Source of the DNA: Anaerohabitans sp964387285
GTDB lineage: Bacteria > Zhuqueibacterota > Zhuqueibacteria > Residuimicrobiales > Residuimicrobiaceae
NCBI GenBank assembly: GCA_964387285.1
Contig: CAYLWO010000012.1
Coordinates: forward strand, 1 to 64,000
Direction: 5' to 3'
DNA length: 64,000 nucleotides
Position numbers and translations under genes: made by a program. A model generated the notes under the pieces. It was given only the letters and a program-made list of their open reading frames with translations, did no database searches and had not been told where the DNA came from. Below, piece after piece: positions 46,774 to 55,385 of the stretch. The stretch's first letter is position 1. Every line of letters starts with the position of its first letter.

Positions 46774-47007
46774 TCAATCATTCTTTCGAGTAAGATATTT
46801 GTTTTTTTCAATATTTCCATTAATAATTTTTAATCCTGACAATAATCGAGAGATATCACCTTTACTTGGGTTATTATTTCTATGCAAGCATCTTTTTTTG
46901 TACTCATTATAATCAAAATTGCATGTAATGAGGTTACTACAAGTTTCCTTGGAAATATCTACATATCGTTTAATAAATGTATAATCTGAATCCTTATCAT
47001 GTAGCAA
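46774..47007 (-). CDS. Doubtful AT-rich small ORF
   Basis: This 77-codon frame starts at TTG 47007 and ends at 46774. The peptide is Lys/Asn-rich (YVDISKETCSNLITCN, GDISRLLSGLKIINGN) and the DNA is far richer in A+T than its neighbours. An in-frame TGA lies about 14 codons upstream, beyond which a second frame reads MKSLA. It could be a remnant of a transferred gene or chance. No family was recognised. Confidence 0.15.
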   Translation of the reverse strand: MLHDKDSDYTFIKRYVDISKETCSNLITCNFDYNEYKKRCLHRNNNPSKGDISRLLSGLKIINGNIEKNKYLTRKND

Positions 47008-47169
47008 TTTGAATTTACAAAAAATTGCTTTTAATGTCAGTAAATAATAGTATCACGCAAGACTTTTCATTGCATTTTTTGATTATTATCAACAAATTAT
47101 TCTCAACGGTAAACTATTGTAATATTTCATTTAAAAATTTCATTTATTTTATTTAAGCAAGGATTATCA

Positions 47170-48558
47170 ATGAAAAATTTATTTGAAAAAATCTGGCAAC
47201 AGCATATCGTGCATCAGGAGCCTGACGGCCCGGCCATGCTGTATATTGACTTTCAGCTGGTGCACGAGGTCACTTCGCCGCAGGCGTTTCAGGGCTTGCG
47301 TGAGAAAGGGCTGCAGGTGCGGCGTCCGCAACAAACCCTGGCCACCATCGATCATTCGATTCCGACAACGGATCCGCGTCTGCCCATGGCCGATGCGCAA
47401 TGCGCTGCGCAAATCGCACAGCTGGAAAAAAACTGTACCGAGTTCGGCGTGCCGATTCACGCTGATCGGCGCGGCGTGGTGCACGTCATCGGCCCGGAAC
47501 TGGGACTGACCCAGCCGGGAATGACTATTGTATGCGGCGACAGTCATACCGCCACGCACGGCGCCTTTGCTGCGCTGGCTTTTGGCATCGGCACCAGCGA
47601 AGTGGAGCATGTATTGGCCACGCAAACATTGCTGCAGAACAAACCCAAGACCATGCTGGTGGATATTAGCGGTAAACTGAACAAAGGCGTATCAGCCAAA
47701 GACATCATTCTGGCCCTGATCGGCCGCATCGGCGTCGGCGGCGGCGCCGGATTTGTGCTGGAATATGCCGGCGACACCATTCGCGGACTGGATATGGAAA
47801 GCCGCATGACCATCTGCAACATGAGCATCGAGGCTGGCGCCCGCGCCGGCATGATCGGTCCGGATGAGATAACCTTTCAATATCTTGCAGACAAGCCCCT
47901 GGCGCCAAAAGCAAAAAAATGGGATGAAGCAGTGCAACAATGGCGCAGCCTGGCCAGCGACGACGGCGCCAAATATGATCGCGCAACGCGCCTCAACGCC
48001 GAAAGACTTTCACCCATGATCACCTTTGGCATCAATCCGGGCATGGTCATGGCCATCGACGAAGTGATCCCTGACCCGACGACTGTTGCAGATAGCGATG
48101 AACGTGCCAGTCTGGAAAAAGCGCTTCGTTATATGGGCCTGCAACCAAAGCAAAAACTGTTGGGACAAAAAATCGACGTGGTGTTTATCGGCAGCTGCAC
48201 CAACGGTCGCATTTCGGATTTACGCGCCGCTGCTCAGGTCATGAACGGCCGCAAGGTGGCGCAGCATACGCGCACGTTGGTGGTGCCGGGCTCGCCGGCC
48301 GTCAAACGCCAGGCAGAGGCAGAAGGACTGGATCGTATCTTTAAACAGGCCGGCGCCGAGTGGCGCGAAGCAGGATGCAGCATGTGCATTGCCATGAACG
48401 GCGACCAGTTGCAGCCCGGTGAATATTGCGTCAGCACCAGCAACCGGAATTTTGAGGGACGCCAGGGCAAAGGCGGCCGAACGCTGCTGGCCAGTCCGCT
48501 GACAGCCGCAGCCGCTGCAGTGACCGGCGTGGTAACGGATGTGCGTACACTGCTCTAG
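47170..48558 (+). CDS. leuC: 3-isopropylmalate dehydratase large subunit
   Basis: LeuC isomerises 2- to 3-isopropylmalate with LeuD, using a [4Fe-4S] cluster. The 462-residue protein has CGDSHTATHGAFAALAFGIGT, FIGSCTNGRISDLR and EAGCSMCIAMNGDQL, which carry the cluster cysteines. KLTVGTHISE is not a feature here, but STSNRNFEGRQG is typical. It starts after AAGGATTATCA. It may also serve the CimA route to 2-oxobutyrate. Confidence 0.97.
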   Translation: MKNLFEKIWQQHIVHQEPDGPAMLYIDFQLVHEVTSPQAFQGLREKGLQVRRPQQTLATIDHSIPTTDPRLPMADAQCAAQIAQLEKNCTEFGVPIHADRRGVVHVIGPELGLTQPGMTIVCGDSHTATHGAFAALAFGIGTSEVEHVLATQTLLQNKPKTMLVDISGKLNKGVSAKDIILALIGRIGVGGGAGFVLEYAGDTIRGLDMESRMTICNMSIEAGARAGMIGPDEITFQYLADKPLAPKAKKWDEAVQQWRSLASDDGAKYDRATRLNAERLSPMITFGINPGMVMAIDEVIPDPTTVADSDERASLEKALRYMGLQPKQKLLGQKIDVVFIGSCTNGRISDLRAAAQVMNGRKVAQHTRTLVVPGSPAVKRQAEAEGLDRIFKQAGAEWREAGCSMCIAMNGDQLQPGEYCVSTSNRNFEGRQGKGGRTLLASPLTAAAAAVTGVVTDVRTLL

Positions 48559-48658
48559 CCGGTTATGCTATAAACACACGAGCCCTCCAGGTTCAAGAAT
48601 GTGCTTCAGAGGCGCAGCCGATATAACTATTTCAGCCGCACAAATTTTAAGCAATGTT

Positions 48659-48679
48659 TTCGACCCCAGCGGGGTCGAA
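48659..48679 (+). other. Perfect hairpin between leuC and leuD
   Basis: TTCGACCCC-AGC-GGGGTCGAA forms a 9-base perfect stem in the 162-base gap. It is followed by TAAAAAATTTT, so it could attenuate leuD transcription or stabilise the leuC mRNA. No long T-run follows, so a full terminator is not certain. Confidence 0.5.
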
Positions 48680-48720
48680 TAAAAAATTTTATAAAACGTC
48701 GAATTTTCGGGAGACTACCG

Positions 48721-49317
48721 ATGCAACCTTTTACATTATTAACCAGCTCTTTCATCGTATTGCCGATCAACGATATCGACACCGACCAGATCATGCCGGC
48801 TCGCTTTCTTAAAATAACGGATAAAAAAGGTCTGGGCGAAAAACTATTTTGCGACTGGCGTTATGACGAGCAGGGCCGCGCCAAAACGGATTTCATTCTC
48901 AATCAACCGCAAGCCAAACAGGCCCGCATCCTCGTGGCCGGCGACAATTTCGGTTGTGGCTCCAGCCGCGAACATGCGCCCTGGGGCTTGGCGGATTTCG
49001 GTTTCCGCGCCATTATCAGCACCAGCTTTGCCGATATTTTTCGCAACAACTGCCTTAAAAACGGCCTGTTGCCGGTGGTAGTCGACGGGCCGGTCCTGCA
49101 GCAACTTTTTAAAGCAACGCCGGATAGCACTTTGACCATCGATCTGCCAAATCAACAACTGACCTTGCCTGACAACGCAACCACGACCTTTCCGATCGAT
49201 GCGTTCAACAAAACCTGTTTATTGGCAGGCATCGACACACTTGGATATTTGCTCAAGCATGAACCGTATATCACCGATTATGAAAAAAGCAATCCGGCAC
49301 GGGTCTGCACATATTGA
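48721..49317 (+). CDS. leuD: 3-isopropylmalate dehydratase small subunit
   Basis: The start is 48721 (MQPFTLLTSS), behind GGGAG; the longer frame lacks family support. The 198-residue protein has NDIDTDQIMPARFLK, FGCGSSREHAPWGL and ISTSFADIFRNNCLKNGLLPVV, all standard LeuD signatures. It forms the substrate-binding swivel domain that works with LeuC. Gap to leuC is 162 bases with the hairpin at 48659. Confidence 0.96.
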   Translation: MQPFTLLTSSFIVLPINDIDTDQIMPARFLKITDKKGLGEKLFCDWRYDEQGRAKTDFILNQPQAKQARILVAGDNFGCGSSREHAPWGLADFGFRAIISTSFADIFRNNCLKNGLLPVVVDGPVLQQLFKATPDSTLTIDLPNQQLTLPDNATTTFPIDAFNKTCLLAGIDTLGYLLKHEPYITDYEKSNPARVCTY

Positions 49318-49367
49318 ATTAGATTTTGAGTAGGCTAAAGTTTAATTTTTGCATAAATCGGTTAAAA

Positions 49368-49456
49368 AATGCCGGACACCTTGAGAGACTGTTGCAGAAG
49401 GCAGAACAACCCCGGGGTCTGGGGTTTTGCGACAGTCTATGAAGGTGTCCGACATT
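49368..49456. repeat. Long imperfect inverted repeat (about 89 bases)
   Basis: Arms at about 49368-49399 and 49425-49456 pair with few mismatches. The left begins AATGCCGGACACCTT and AGACTGTTGCAGAA; the right ends TTTTGCGACAGTCT and AAGGTGTCCGACATT. An inner CCCC..GGGG forms the loop side. It could be a non-autonomous mobile element or a stable RNA. It lies downstream of leuD. No protein is encoded, and no flanking target duplication was found by eye. Confidence 0.75.
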
Positions 49457-49518
49457 TGGTTCCGGCTTGACAGCTGCGCGACAATCTCGGAGAATACTGA
49501 GGGAATTACAGCCTAGAT

Positions 49519-49622
49519 GCCATGATTACCCCATTAACATAAACACCGTGTCATTGCGAACGCAGGAACAGTCACCGACAAAGAGGATTGTCTGCGCCGG
49601 AGTGCTGCAATCCCCTAGTATG
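49519..49622. repeat. Dispersed repeat family A, copy 3
   Basis: The copy shows CCATGATTAC, GTGTCATTGCGAACG, GACAAAGAGGATTG, CTGCGCCGGAGTG and GCAATCCCCTAGTA. It matches copy 2 at 46178 over the whole length with scattered changes. Nothing else was recognised in 49457-49745. Confidence 0.8.
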
Positions 49623-49745
49623 ATAAAATGTTATTGGAAGCATGACAACTTGCCGGTTTCGTTGCTAAACAGGACTCATAGGGAAGGAATGAAAAATCAT
49701 GTTAATCCTGAATAAACAGATATAGTATTTTATTCTATTCTTAAA

Positions 49746-50033
49746 ATGAAAATCCTCGCACTTGAAAAAGAAAATCCCAATGCCACAGCCGCTGATTTTC
49801 AGCCGCTGTTGCGAGACGAGGCTGCTGTTGTCTGGCAGCTGTATCAGGAAGGCATCATTCGTGAAATATATTTCCGTCAGGATATACATTGTGCGGTTGT
49901 CATTCTCGAATGTCCTGATGCGAATACCGCGCGGCAGTGCTTACAGCAGCTTCCGCTGGTGCAAGCCGGTTTAATCGAATTCGAAATTATCCCCCTGTCT
50001 GCCTACCCCGGATTCAGCCGCTTGTTTGTCTGA
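49746..50033 (+). CDS. Small dimeric alpha/beta-barrel-type protein (YCII or muconolactone isomerase-like)
   Basis: The 95-residue protein has the layout of small ferredoxin-like alpha/beta proteins. MKILALEKENPN and CAVVILECPDANTARQCLQQLPLVQAGLIEFEI resemble muconolactone isomerase- or YCII-like folds, in which the C-terminal half makes the dimer interface. No catalytic residue set could be assigned. Its function is unknown to me. The gene is isolated between repeats. Confidence 0.6.
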   Translation: MKILALEKENPNATAADFQPLLRDEAAVVWQLYQEGIIREIYFRQDIHCAVVILECPDANTARQCLQQLPLVQAGLIEFEIIPLSAYPGFSRLFV

Positions 50034-50164
50034 CCCTATTCACAATTACACTGCATTTTTAAACGTTGCATCACCCTCTTTCCGGCTCATCAGCGGAAAA
50101 ATTGCATATAAAAATATCCATTGCCATTTTGGTTTTCAGAGCGTAAATTTTTATATAAATCCTG

Positions 50165-50240
50165 AATTGAGCGATTGTCCTAACCTTGCGAAGGTTCCCA
50201 ACCTTCGCAAGGTTGCTTCTTAAGCACCAATCGCTCAATT
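50165..50240. repeat. Dispersed repeat family B, copy 1, nested inverted repeats
   Basis: Outer arms AATTGAGCGATTG (50165-50177) and CAATCGCTCAATT (50228-50240) are perfect reverse complements. Inside, AACCTTGCGAAGGTT and AACCTTCGCAAGGTT form a second perfect pair around CCC (50182-50214). A second copy lies at 60207-60268. This one is 38 bases before the WG-repeat gene. Confidence 0.85.
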
Positions 50241-50277
50241 TTGGTAAATATAAAATCAAAAAAGTTCGGGGAGAATC

Positions 50278-50796
50278 ATGAGGTTATTCTCAATTTTCGC
50301 CATTTTTATTCTGTTGTTTTCCTGCCGTCAGCAATCCATTGAAAACGATTATCTGATTCGGGTCGTTCAAGGTGCGAATGACGAATTCGACGCACCAGCC
50401 GGCTATGTGAATGTGCATGGCGACACGGTTATCCACATCGGCAAATACCTCCATTGTTATACAGATACTCTGAAGCACTTGGCCGTTGTTATGAAAAAAG
50501 ACGGCGATCTCATTGCTATTGATAAAAATGATCGTGAATTGTTTCAGGTCTTTCGCTATGATAACGGTCCGGACTATATGGCCGAAGGACTGTTTCGCAT
50601 AATGAAGGACGGTAAAATCGGCTATGCCGACAGTCAGGGCCATATTATCATCAAACCGCAATTTGGCTGTGCCTATCCGTTTGAAAACGGCCGGGCACGC
50701 GTTTCCCTGAACTGCAAATCCGTCACCATAGATGAACACAGTGAGTGGCAAAGCAGCGAATGGTTTTATATTGACAAACATGGGGAAAAATTATAG
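50278..50796 (+). CDS. WG-repeat lipoprotein
   Basis: The 172-residue protein starts with a lipoprotein signal ending in LLFSC (MRLFSIFAIFILLFSC). It has WG-repeat character: MKKDGDLIAIDKNDRELFQV, MKDGKIGYADSQGHIIIKPQF and a final YIDKHGEKL. The WG motif usually appears as repeats in surface-exposed proteins of unknown role. The short length suggests one partial array of about three repeats. GGGGAGAATC precedes the ATG at 50278. Confidence 0.7.
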   Translation: MRLFSIFAIFILLFSCRQQSIENDYLIRVVQGANDEFDAPAGYVNVHGDTVIHIGKYLHCYTDTLKHLAVVMKKDGDLIAIDKNDRELFQVFRYDNGPDYMAEGLFRIMKDGKIGYADSQGHIIIKPQFGCAYPFENGRARVSLNCKSVTIDEHSEWQSSEWFYIDKHGEKL

Positions 50797-50838
50797 AGAT
50801 TACACGAACCAGCGAAGGTTCAAACAAAAGAGGAAAAC

Positions 50839-53169
50839 GTGAAAAACATTTTCGGCGTAATTGTATTGGGTGCTGCTCTCTCCCGCTCTGCTGCGTTAAA
50901 ATCAGATCCATTCGCAGCGCCGGCCTGTATTCCTAGACCCATGGAGATGAAGTTACAAACGAGCTCGTTCATAGTAGACCAACAATGTATCTTAAGCGTC
51001 AATTCTTCCAAACCTGAATTAGCCGCACTGGCCGATTATTGGCAGCAATGGCTGTCAAATACCTGCAGCATAAAGCTGACGATAGTGGATGAAGCCACAA
51101 CAACAAAGCATAAATCCATAGCTCTAACTCTTATAAACGGCGCAAACGGTTCGAACCAGGAAGCCTATCAACTATCCATCAAACCTGATCAGGTCATCTT
51201 GCAGGCAGCCACAACCGCCGGCCTGTTTTATGGTCTGCAGACCCTGAAACAACTCACCGGAACGCAACAGCAAAAATTGAGCTGGCCCTGTTTAGAGATC
51301 GTGGATCAACCGCGCTATGCCTGGCGCGGCATGATGCTCGATTGTTCGCGCCATTTCTTCCCCAAAGAATTTATCAAAAAATTCATCGATTATCTGGCCA
51401 TGTTTAAATTCAACCGGTTCCATTGGCACCTGACCGATGATCAGGGATGGCGCATCGAAATAAAAAAATATCCCAACCTGACCGACGTCGGCGCGTGGCG
51501 CGTGGATCGTGAACAGCATCATTGGAACAATCGCCAACCCCAACAACCGGGAGAAAAAGCGACGTATGGAGGATTTTATTCACAACAGGACATCCGTGAA
51601 ATCGTCGCTTATGCGCAGAGCCGTCATATTACCATTGTACCGGAAATCGAAATGCCCGCACATGCCGTGGCCGCACTGGCCAGTTATCCGCAATATTCCT
51701 GCAGCGGCGGTCCCTTTACTGTATTGCCCGGCAGTTACTGGCCCATCAGCAATATCTTTTGCGCCGGCAATGATTCGACTTTTGAATTTATACAAAACAT
51801 TCTCTCAGAAGTTATAGAGTTATTTCCAGGCGAGTACATTCATATCGGGGGGGACGAAGCGGATAAAGCGCAATGGAAGATCTGCAGCAAGTGTCAGGAA
51901 CGCATTCGTCAGGAAAAATTAAAGGACGAAGCGGAACTGCAGAGTTATTTCATCAAACGCATCGAGAAATTTTTGGCAGCTAAAAATCGCCGCCTAATCG
52001 GTTGGGATGAAATTCTCGAAGGCGGTCTGGCGCCGCAGGCCACGGTCATGTCCTGGCGCGGTTTCGAAGGCGGCATAGCAGCCGCGCAGTCCGGACATGA
52101 CGTGGTCATGTCGCCCACCTCCTATTGTTATTTTGACTATTACCAGGGGCGTCCGGACCTGGAACCTTTGGCTATCGGCGGATTTCTACCGGTGGAAAAA
52201 GTATACAGTTTTGAACCTACCCCTGATACTCTGAACAGTGAACGGGCACGCCACATCCTTGGCGCACAAGCCAATTTGTGGACCGAGTTTGTGCCGCATC
52301 CGGATCACGCCGAATATATGCTTTTTCCACGCATGCTGGCGCTTTCTGAAGTGGTCTGGTCGCCAAAAAACCTGCGTAATTGGAATGATTTTGCACAACG
52401 CTTGTTGGTCAATCTCGATATTTTACAGAATCAGGGAATCCGTTTCAGTGAAAGCATTTTCCAGGTTGTGCCGAAATTGCAGGCTGATCGCAAGCATAAA
52501 AACCTTTTACTCTCCCTGCACAGTCTGTCCCCGGCAGGCGAAATCCATTATACTTTAGACGGTACCGCTCCAACAACGAATTCGCTAAAGTATGGCAAAC
52601 CCGTTACTCTGAAAGGCACGGTCTCGTTACAGGCCGCACTATTTCGCGATGGTTGTATGATGGCCAAACCGTATTCGTTCGCCATTATGAGTCACAAAGC
52701 TGCCGGCAAAAAAGTGGTTCTCACTCATCCCTACAGTGACCGCTATCCGGCCTCGGGCGCCGGCGCGTTGGTCGACGGTTTGCGCGGTTCTTTCAGTCAT
52801 ACGGATTCACTGTGGCAGGGTTATCATCAGGATGATCTGGAAGCGGTCATCGACCTGGCGAAAAAGCAAACGCTCTCCTCAGTCAGCATTCGCTGTCTGG
52901 CCAATAATCCCTCCTGGATCTTTTTACCGCAATATGTGCGCTTTAGTTTTTCAAATGACGGAATTACTTTCAACAACGAATGCGAGGTTGAAAGCGCCTT
53001 GGTAAAACAGAACGGTGAGATTGAAATCAGAGAGTATACCAAAAAATTTGCCGACCAGCGCGCGCGCTATATCAAGGTCTATGCGAAAAACGTCGGCGTT
53101 TGTCCGCCGGGTCATCCCGGCGCCGGCGGTCGGGCGTGGTTGTTTGTGGATGAGATTGTGGTGGAGTGA
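50839..53169 (+). CDS. Beta-N-acetylhexosaminidase (GH20)
   Basis: GH20 enzymes release terminal GlcNAc or GalNAc from glycans or chitin fragments by substrate-assisted catalysis. The GTG start at 50839 follows AGAGGAAAAC, and a signal-like N-terminus is present. The 776-residue protein has the N-terminal GH20b domain (YQLSIKPDQVILQAATTAG), then the barrel: RHFFPKEFIKKFIDY, HWHLTDDQGWRIEIKKYP, and the catalytic pair in HIGGDE (Asp339, Glu340). The C-terminal quarter has two extra parts: a chitobiase-like fold (YTLDGTAPTTNSLKYG) and a region ending in VFVDEIVVE-like sequence (here LFVDEIVVE), typical of carbohydrate-binding tails. Likely periplasmic or outer surface. Confidence 0.93.
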   Translation: MKNIFGVIVLGAALSRSAALKSDPFAAPACIPRPMEMKLQTSSFIVDQQCILSVNSSKPELAALADYWQQWLSNTCSIKLTIVDEATTTKHKSIALTLINGANGSNQEAYQLSIKPDQVILQAATTAGLFYGLQTLKQLTGTQQQKLSWPCLEIVDQPRYAWRGMMLDCSRHFFPKEFIKKFIDYLAMFKFNRFHWHLTDDQGWRIEIKKYPNLTDVGAWRVDREQHHWNNRQPQQPGEKATYGGFYSQQDIREIVAYAQSRHITIVPEIEMPAHAVAALASYPQYSCSGGPFTVLPGSYWPISNIFCAGNDSTFEFIQNILSEVIELFPGEYIHIGGDEADKAQWKICSKCQERIRQEKLKDEAELQSYFIKRIEKFLAAKNRRLIGWDEILEGGLAPQATVMSWRGFEGGIAAAQSGHDVVMSPTSYCYFDYYQGRPDLEPLAIGGFLPVEKVYSFEPTPDTLNSERARHILGAQANLWTEFVPHPDHAEYMLFPRMLALSEVVWSPKNLRNWNDFAQRLLVNLDILQNQGIRFSESIFQVVPKLQADRKHKNLLLSLHSLSPAGEIHYTLDGTAPTTNSLKYGKPVTLKGTVSLQAALFRDGCMMAKPYSFAIMSHKAAGKKVVLTHPYSDRYPASGAGALVDGLRGSFSHTDSLWQGYHQDDLEAVIDLAKKQTLSSVSIRCLANNPSWIFLPQYVRFSFSNDGITFNNECEVESALVKQNGEIEIREYTKKFADQRARYIKVYAKNVGVCPPGHPGAGGRAWLFVDEIVVE

Positions 53170-53339
53170 CTAGGTGCATATCAGGCGATTACTAGGTGAA
53201 ATTTTAGTTACTCGGCGACTCTGCGTTGATTGGCGTTTAAAATTAAACGCTGAGGTCGCAAAGGATCGCAGATTTGTTTGTGTATTGCGTACAGTCAATC
53301 CCTAGGGGACAAATGTTTTTACCGGCATGCGCTCTAGAG

Positions 53340-54040
53340 TCATTTCACAGCATTGGCCCGCCAGAGAAGATAATCTGCTTGATTGATAATCCCATTCATG
53401 TCAAAATCTGCGGTTTGGTAACCCGTATCACCGGCGAGATCGCTTTTATACCAGGCCACATAGTCGCGGGAAGTAAGATGACCGTCTTGTACCGCCTGCA
53501 CAGCCCATTTTCCCGATTCCACCTCCACCGCGTTTTTGCTTGAAAAAAATTTGTCGCTGCCGGTAGTAAAATCATACGCAGCCGACGACCCGGCTTGCAG
53601 GGAGATTGCGGTCGCACTGATGGCACTCGTATGATTGCGATGTTGCACCAGCAGATAATAGTCTCCCGGCGCTGCCGGCAGCTCTAAACCGGGAGTGACG
53701 CCGTCATCCCCGACAATCTGCCCGGATTGATGCAACAATGCGCTTTTACCGCACACCACTTCACCGGCAGGCGACGTTTTCAAGGCCACATAGACCCAAT
53801 CCGTTATTTGAGCGGGCATGGCGCTGATGGTCCGGCATAGGCGGTTCGGTCGTTATTGGTGCCGCTTTCAGTATAGCTGCCTAAAATTTCCGACGGCGAT
53901 ACGGTATCGCAGCCATTTTGTGCGATATCGGCATCGACCACATAAACCGTGGTTTGCGCTCCGAGTCTCTTAGGTCCGATTATGGCCAACATGATAATGA
54001 GGCCTAGCCCAGCTAATCCGTTCCATCGTTGATTTTTCAT
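53340..54040 (-). pseudogene. Short secreted protein with the shared DWxxV module and dockerin-like repeat; frameshifted
   Basis: Two minus-strand frames combine if one base is restored near 53830. The first starts at ATG 54040 with a signal peptide (LAGLGLIIMLAIIGPKRLGA) and runs to TAYAG. The second continues as TISAMPAQITDWVYVALKTS, and includes GDYYLLVQHRNHTSAIS, YDFTTGS and one clear dockerin repeat (DFDMNGIINQADYLLW) after a degenerate first (QDGHLTSRDYVAWY). The same layout ends the protein at 1623-3416. There is no recognisable catalytic domain, so the full product of about 233 residues would be mostly the C-terminal module. Error or mutation cannot be told apart. Confidence 0.7.
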
Positions 54041-54273
54041 GCCGAGTCCCGGTATCGATGTACCTTTAAAAAATTGTGTATTTCAAGCCAATGATTATTT
54101 TGAATTAGCGAATTCTCAAAATTTATCAAATAGCTCCGATAGAAACAAATGTATTTTTTTTTAAGCAAAACAATCGCCGCCGGACATCGACCTTGCTAAC
54201 AAAAATTGACTGATCATGAATAGCGAATCAATCAAGTCAAATGTGTTTTGCAACCTTTTCTGACGTGTTTATT

Positions 54274-54354
54274 CCAATTTAATGAACTGGTTTAGCTAAA
54301 TTGGTTAATTCAACAAATAATTTACTTGACATTTCATATTAATTTACATTAAAT
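54274..54354 (+). promoter_or_regulatory. Promoter and inverted-repeat operator before the glycyl-radical locus
   Basis: TTGACA at 54326-54331 and TTAAAT at 54349-54354 are 17 bases apart and lie 42 bases before the activase start. Just upstream, CCAATTTA (54274-54281) and TAAATTGG (54297-54304) form a perfect inverted repeat with a 15-base spacer. This fits an activator or repressor site. No regulator gene lies nearby. The remaining part of 54041-54273 shows no gene. Confidence 0.55.
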
Positions 54355-54395
54355 TACCACTTTAACGCTTTTTTCAATCATCATACGAGATCGGT

Positions 54396-55304
54396 TTGGA
54401 TTCATCAGGTATTGTTTTTAACATACAGCGTTTTTCCATTCATGATGGTCCGGGAATTCGCACTACCGTGTTTTTAAAAGGTTGTCCCCTAGGCTGCTTC
54501 TGGTGCCACAATCCCGAAGGCTTGCATAAACGGATAGAGGTTCAGTTCTGGCCGTACCGATGCATTGGCTGCGGCAAGTGCGTGCAAATCTGCGAGCATG
54601 GCGTGCACGAGTTGCCAAACGGCGAACACATGCTGCATCGTGAACGTTGCGTGTTGTGCGGTCGTTGTGTTGACAACTGCTATGCCGGCGCTTTGCAAAT
54701 GAGCGGCCGCCGTATGGAAGTGGCGCAGGTGCTGGCAGAAATCCTGCAAGACACAGCCTTTTACGAAACGTCCGGCGGCGGCGTTACGCTCTCCGGCGGT
54801 GAACCGTTGCTGCAAATAAATTTTTCACAGGCATTGCTAAAAGCATGCAAACAAGAGGGACTGCATACAGCTGTCGAAACCTGTGCCGATATCAGTTGGC
54901 AAGATTTGTCCGGTGTATTAACCTTGATCGATATGCTGATGATTGACATCAAGATCATGGACAGCGAAAAACACAAAAAAACGACCGGTCGCAGCAACTC
55001 GCGGATTCTGGACAACATTCGGCGTCTGGGACAGACCGACAAACCAATCCTGTTTCGCGTGCCGGTGGTGCCGACGGTAAACGATCAGCCAGAAGAGATC
55101 ATCGCCATCGCCGAATTCGTCAATGGTCTGCGCGCCACGCGTCAGGAGCGCAACAGCATCCGTCTCGAACTGTTGTTCTTTCATCAGCTGGCAAGCGAAA
55201 AGTATCGCAGCATCGGCTTAACCTATAAAGCTGCGTCCATACAAGCCTTGTCGCCGGACAAAACGGCCGAGTTGAGAAGTATTATAGCAAGAGCCGGATT
55301 CTAA
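54396..55304 (+). CDS. Glycyl-radical enzyme activating protein (radical SAM)
   Basis: The activase makes the glycyl radical on its partner by SAM cleavage. The TTG start at 54396 follows a GAGATCGG stretch. The radical SAM cluster is CX3CX2C at C30, C34 and C37 (KGCPLGCFWCHNPEG), with the GPGIRTTVF motif before it. A ferredoxin-type insert follows with CIGCGKCVQIC and CVLCGRCVDNC, as in two-cluster activases of PFL-like partners. SGGEPLLQ is the radical SAM GGE motif. It is 81 bases before the glycyl-radical enzyme gene, so the pair is clear. Confidence 0.96.
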   Translation: MDSSGIVFNIQRFSIHDGPGIRTTVFLKGCPLGCFWCHNPEGLHKRIEVQFWPYRCIGCGKCVQICEHGVHELPNGEHMLHRERCVLCGRCVDNCYAGALQMSGRRMEVAQVLAEILQDTAFYETSGGGVTLSGGEPLLQINFSQALLKACKQEGLHTAVETCADISWQDLSGVLTLIDMLMIDIKIMDSEKHKKTTGRSNSRILDNIRRLGQTDKPILFRVPVVPTVNDQPEEIIAIAEFVNGLRATRQERNSIRLELLFFHQLASEKYRSIGLTYKAASIQALSPDKTAELRSIIARAGF

Positions 55305-55385
55305 AAAAGCAGTTAAAATAAATTGCGGTCAGGAACGCACCTGACCATTCCCATATGAATAATACCACCTAATCATAATAAAAAA

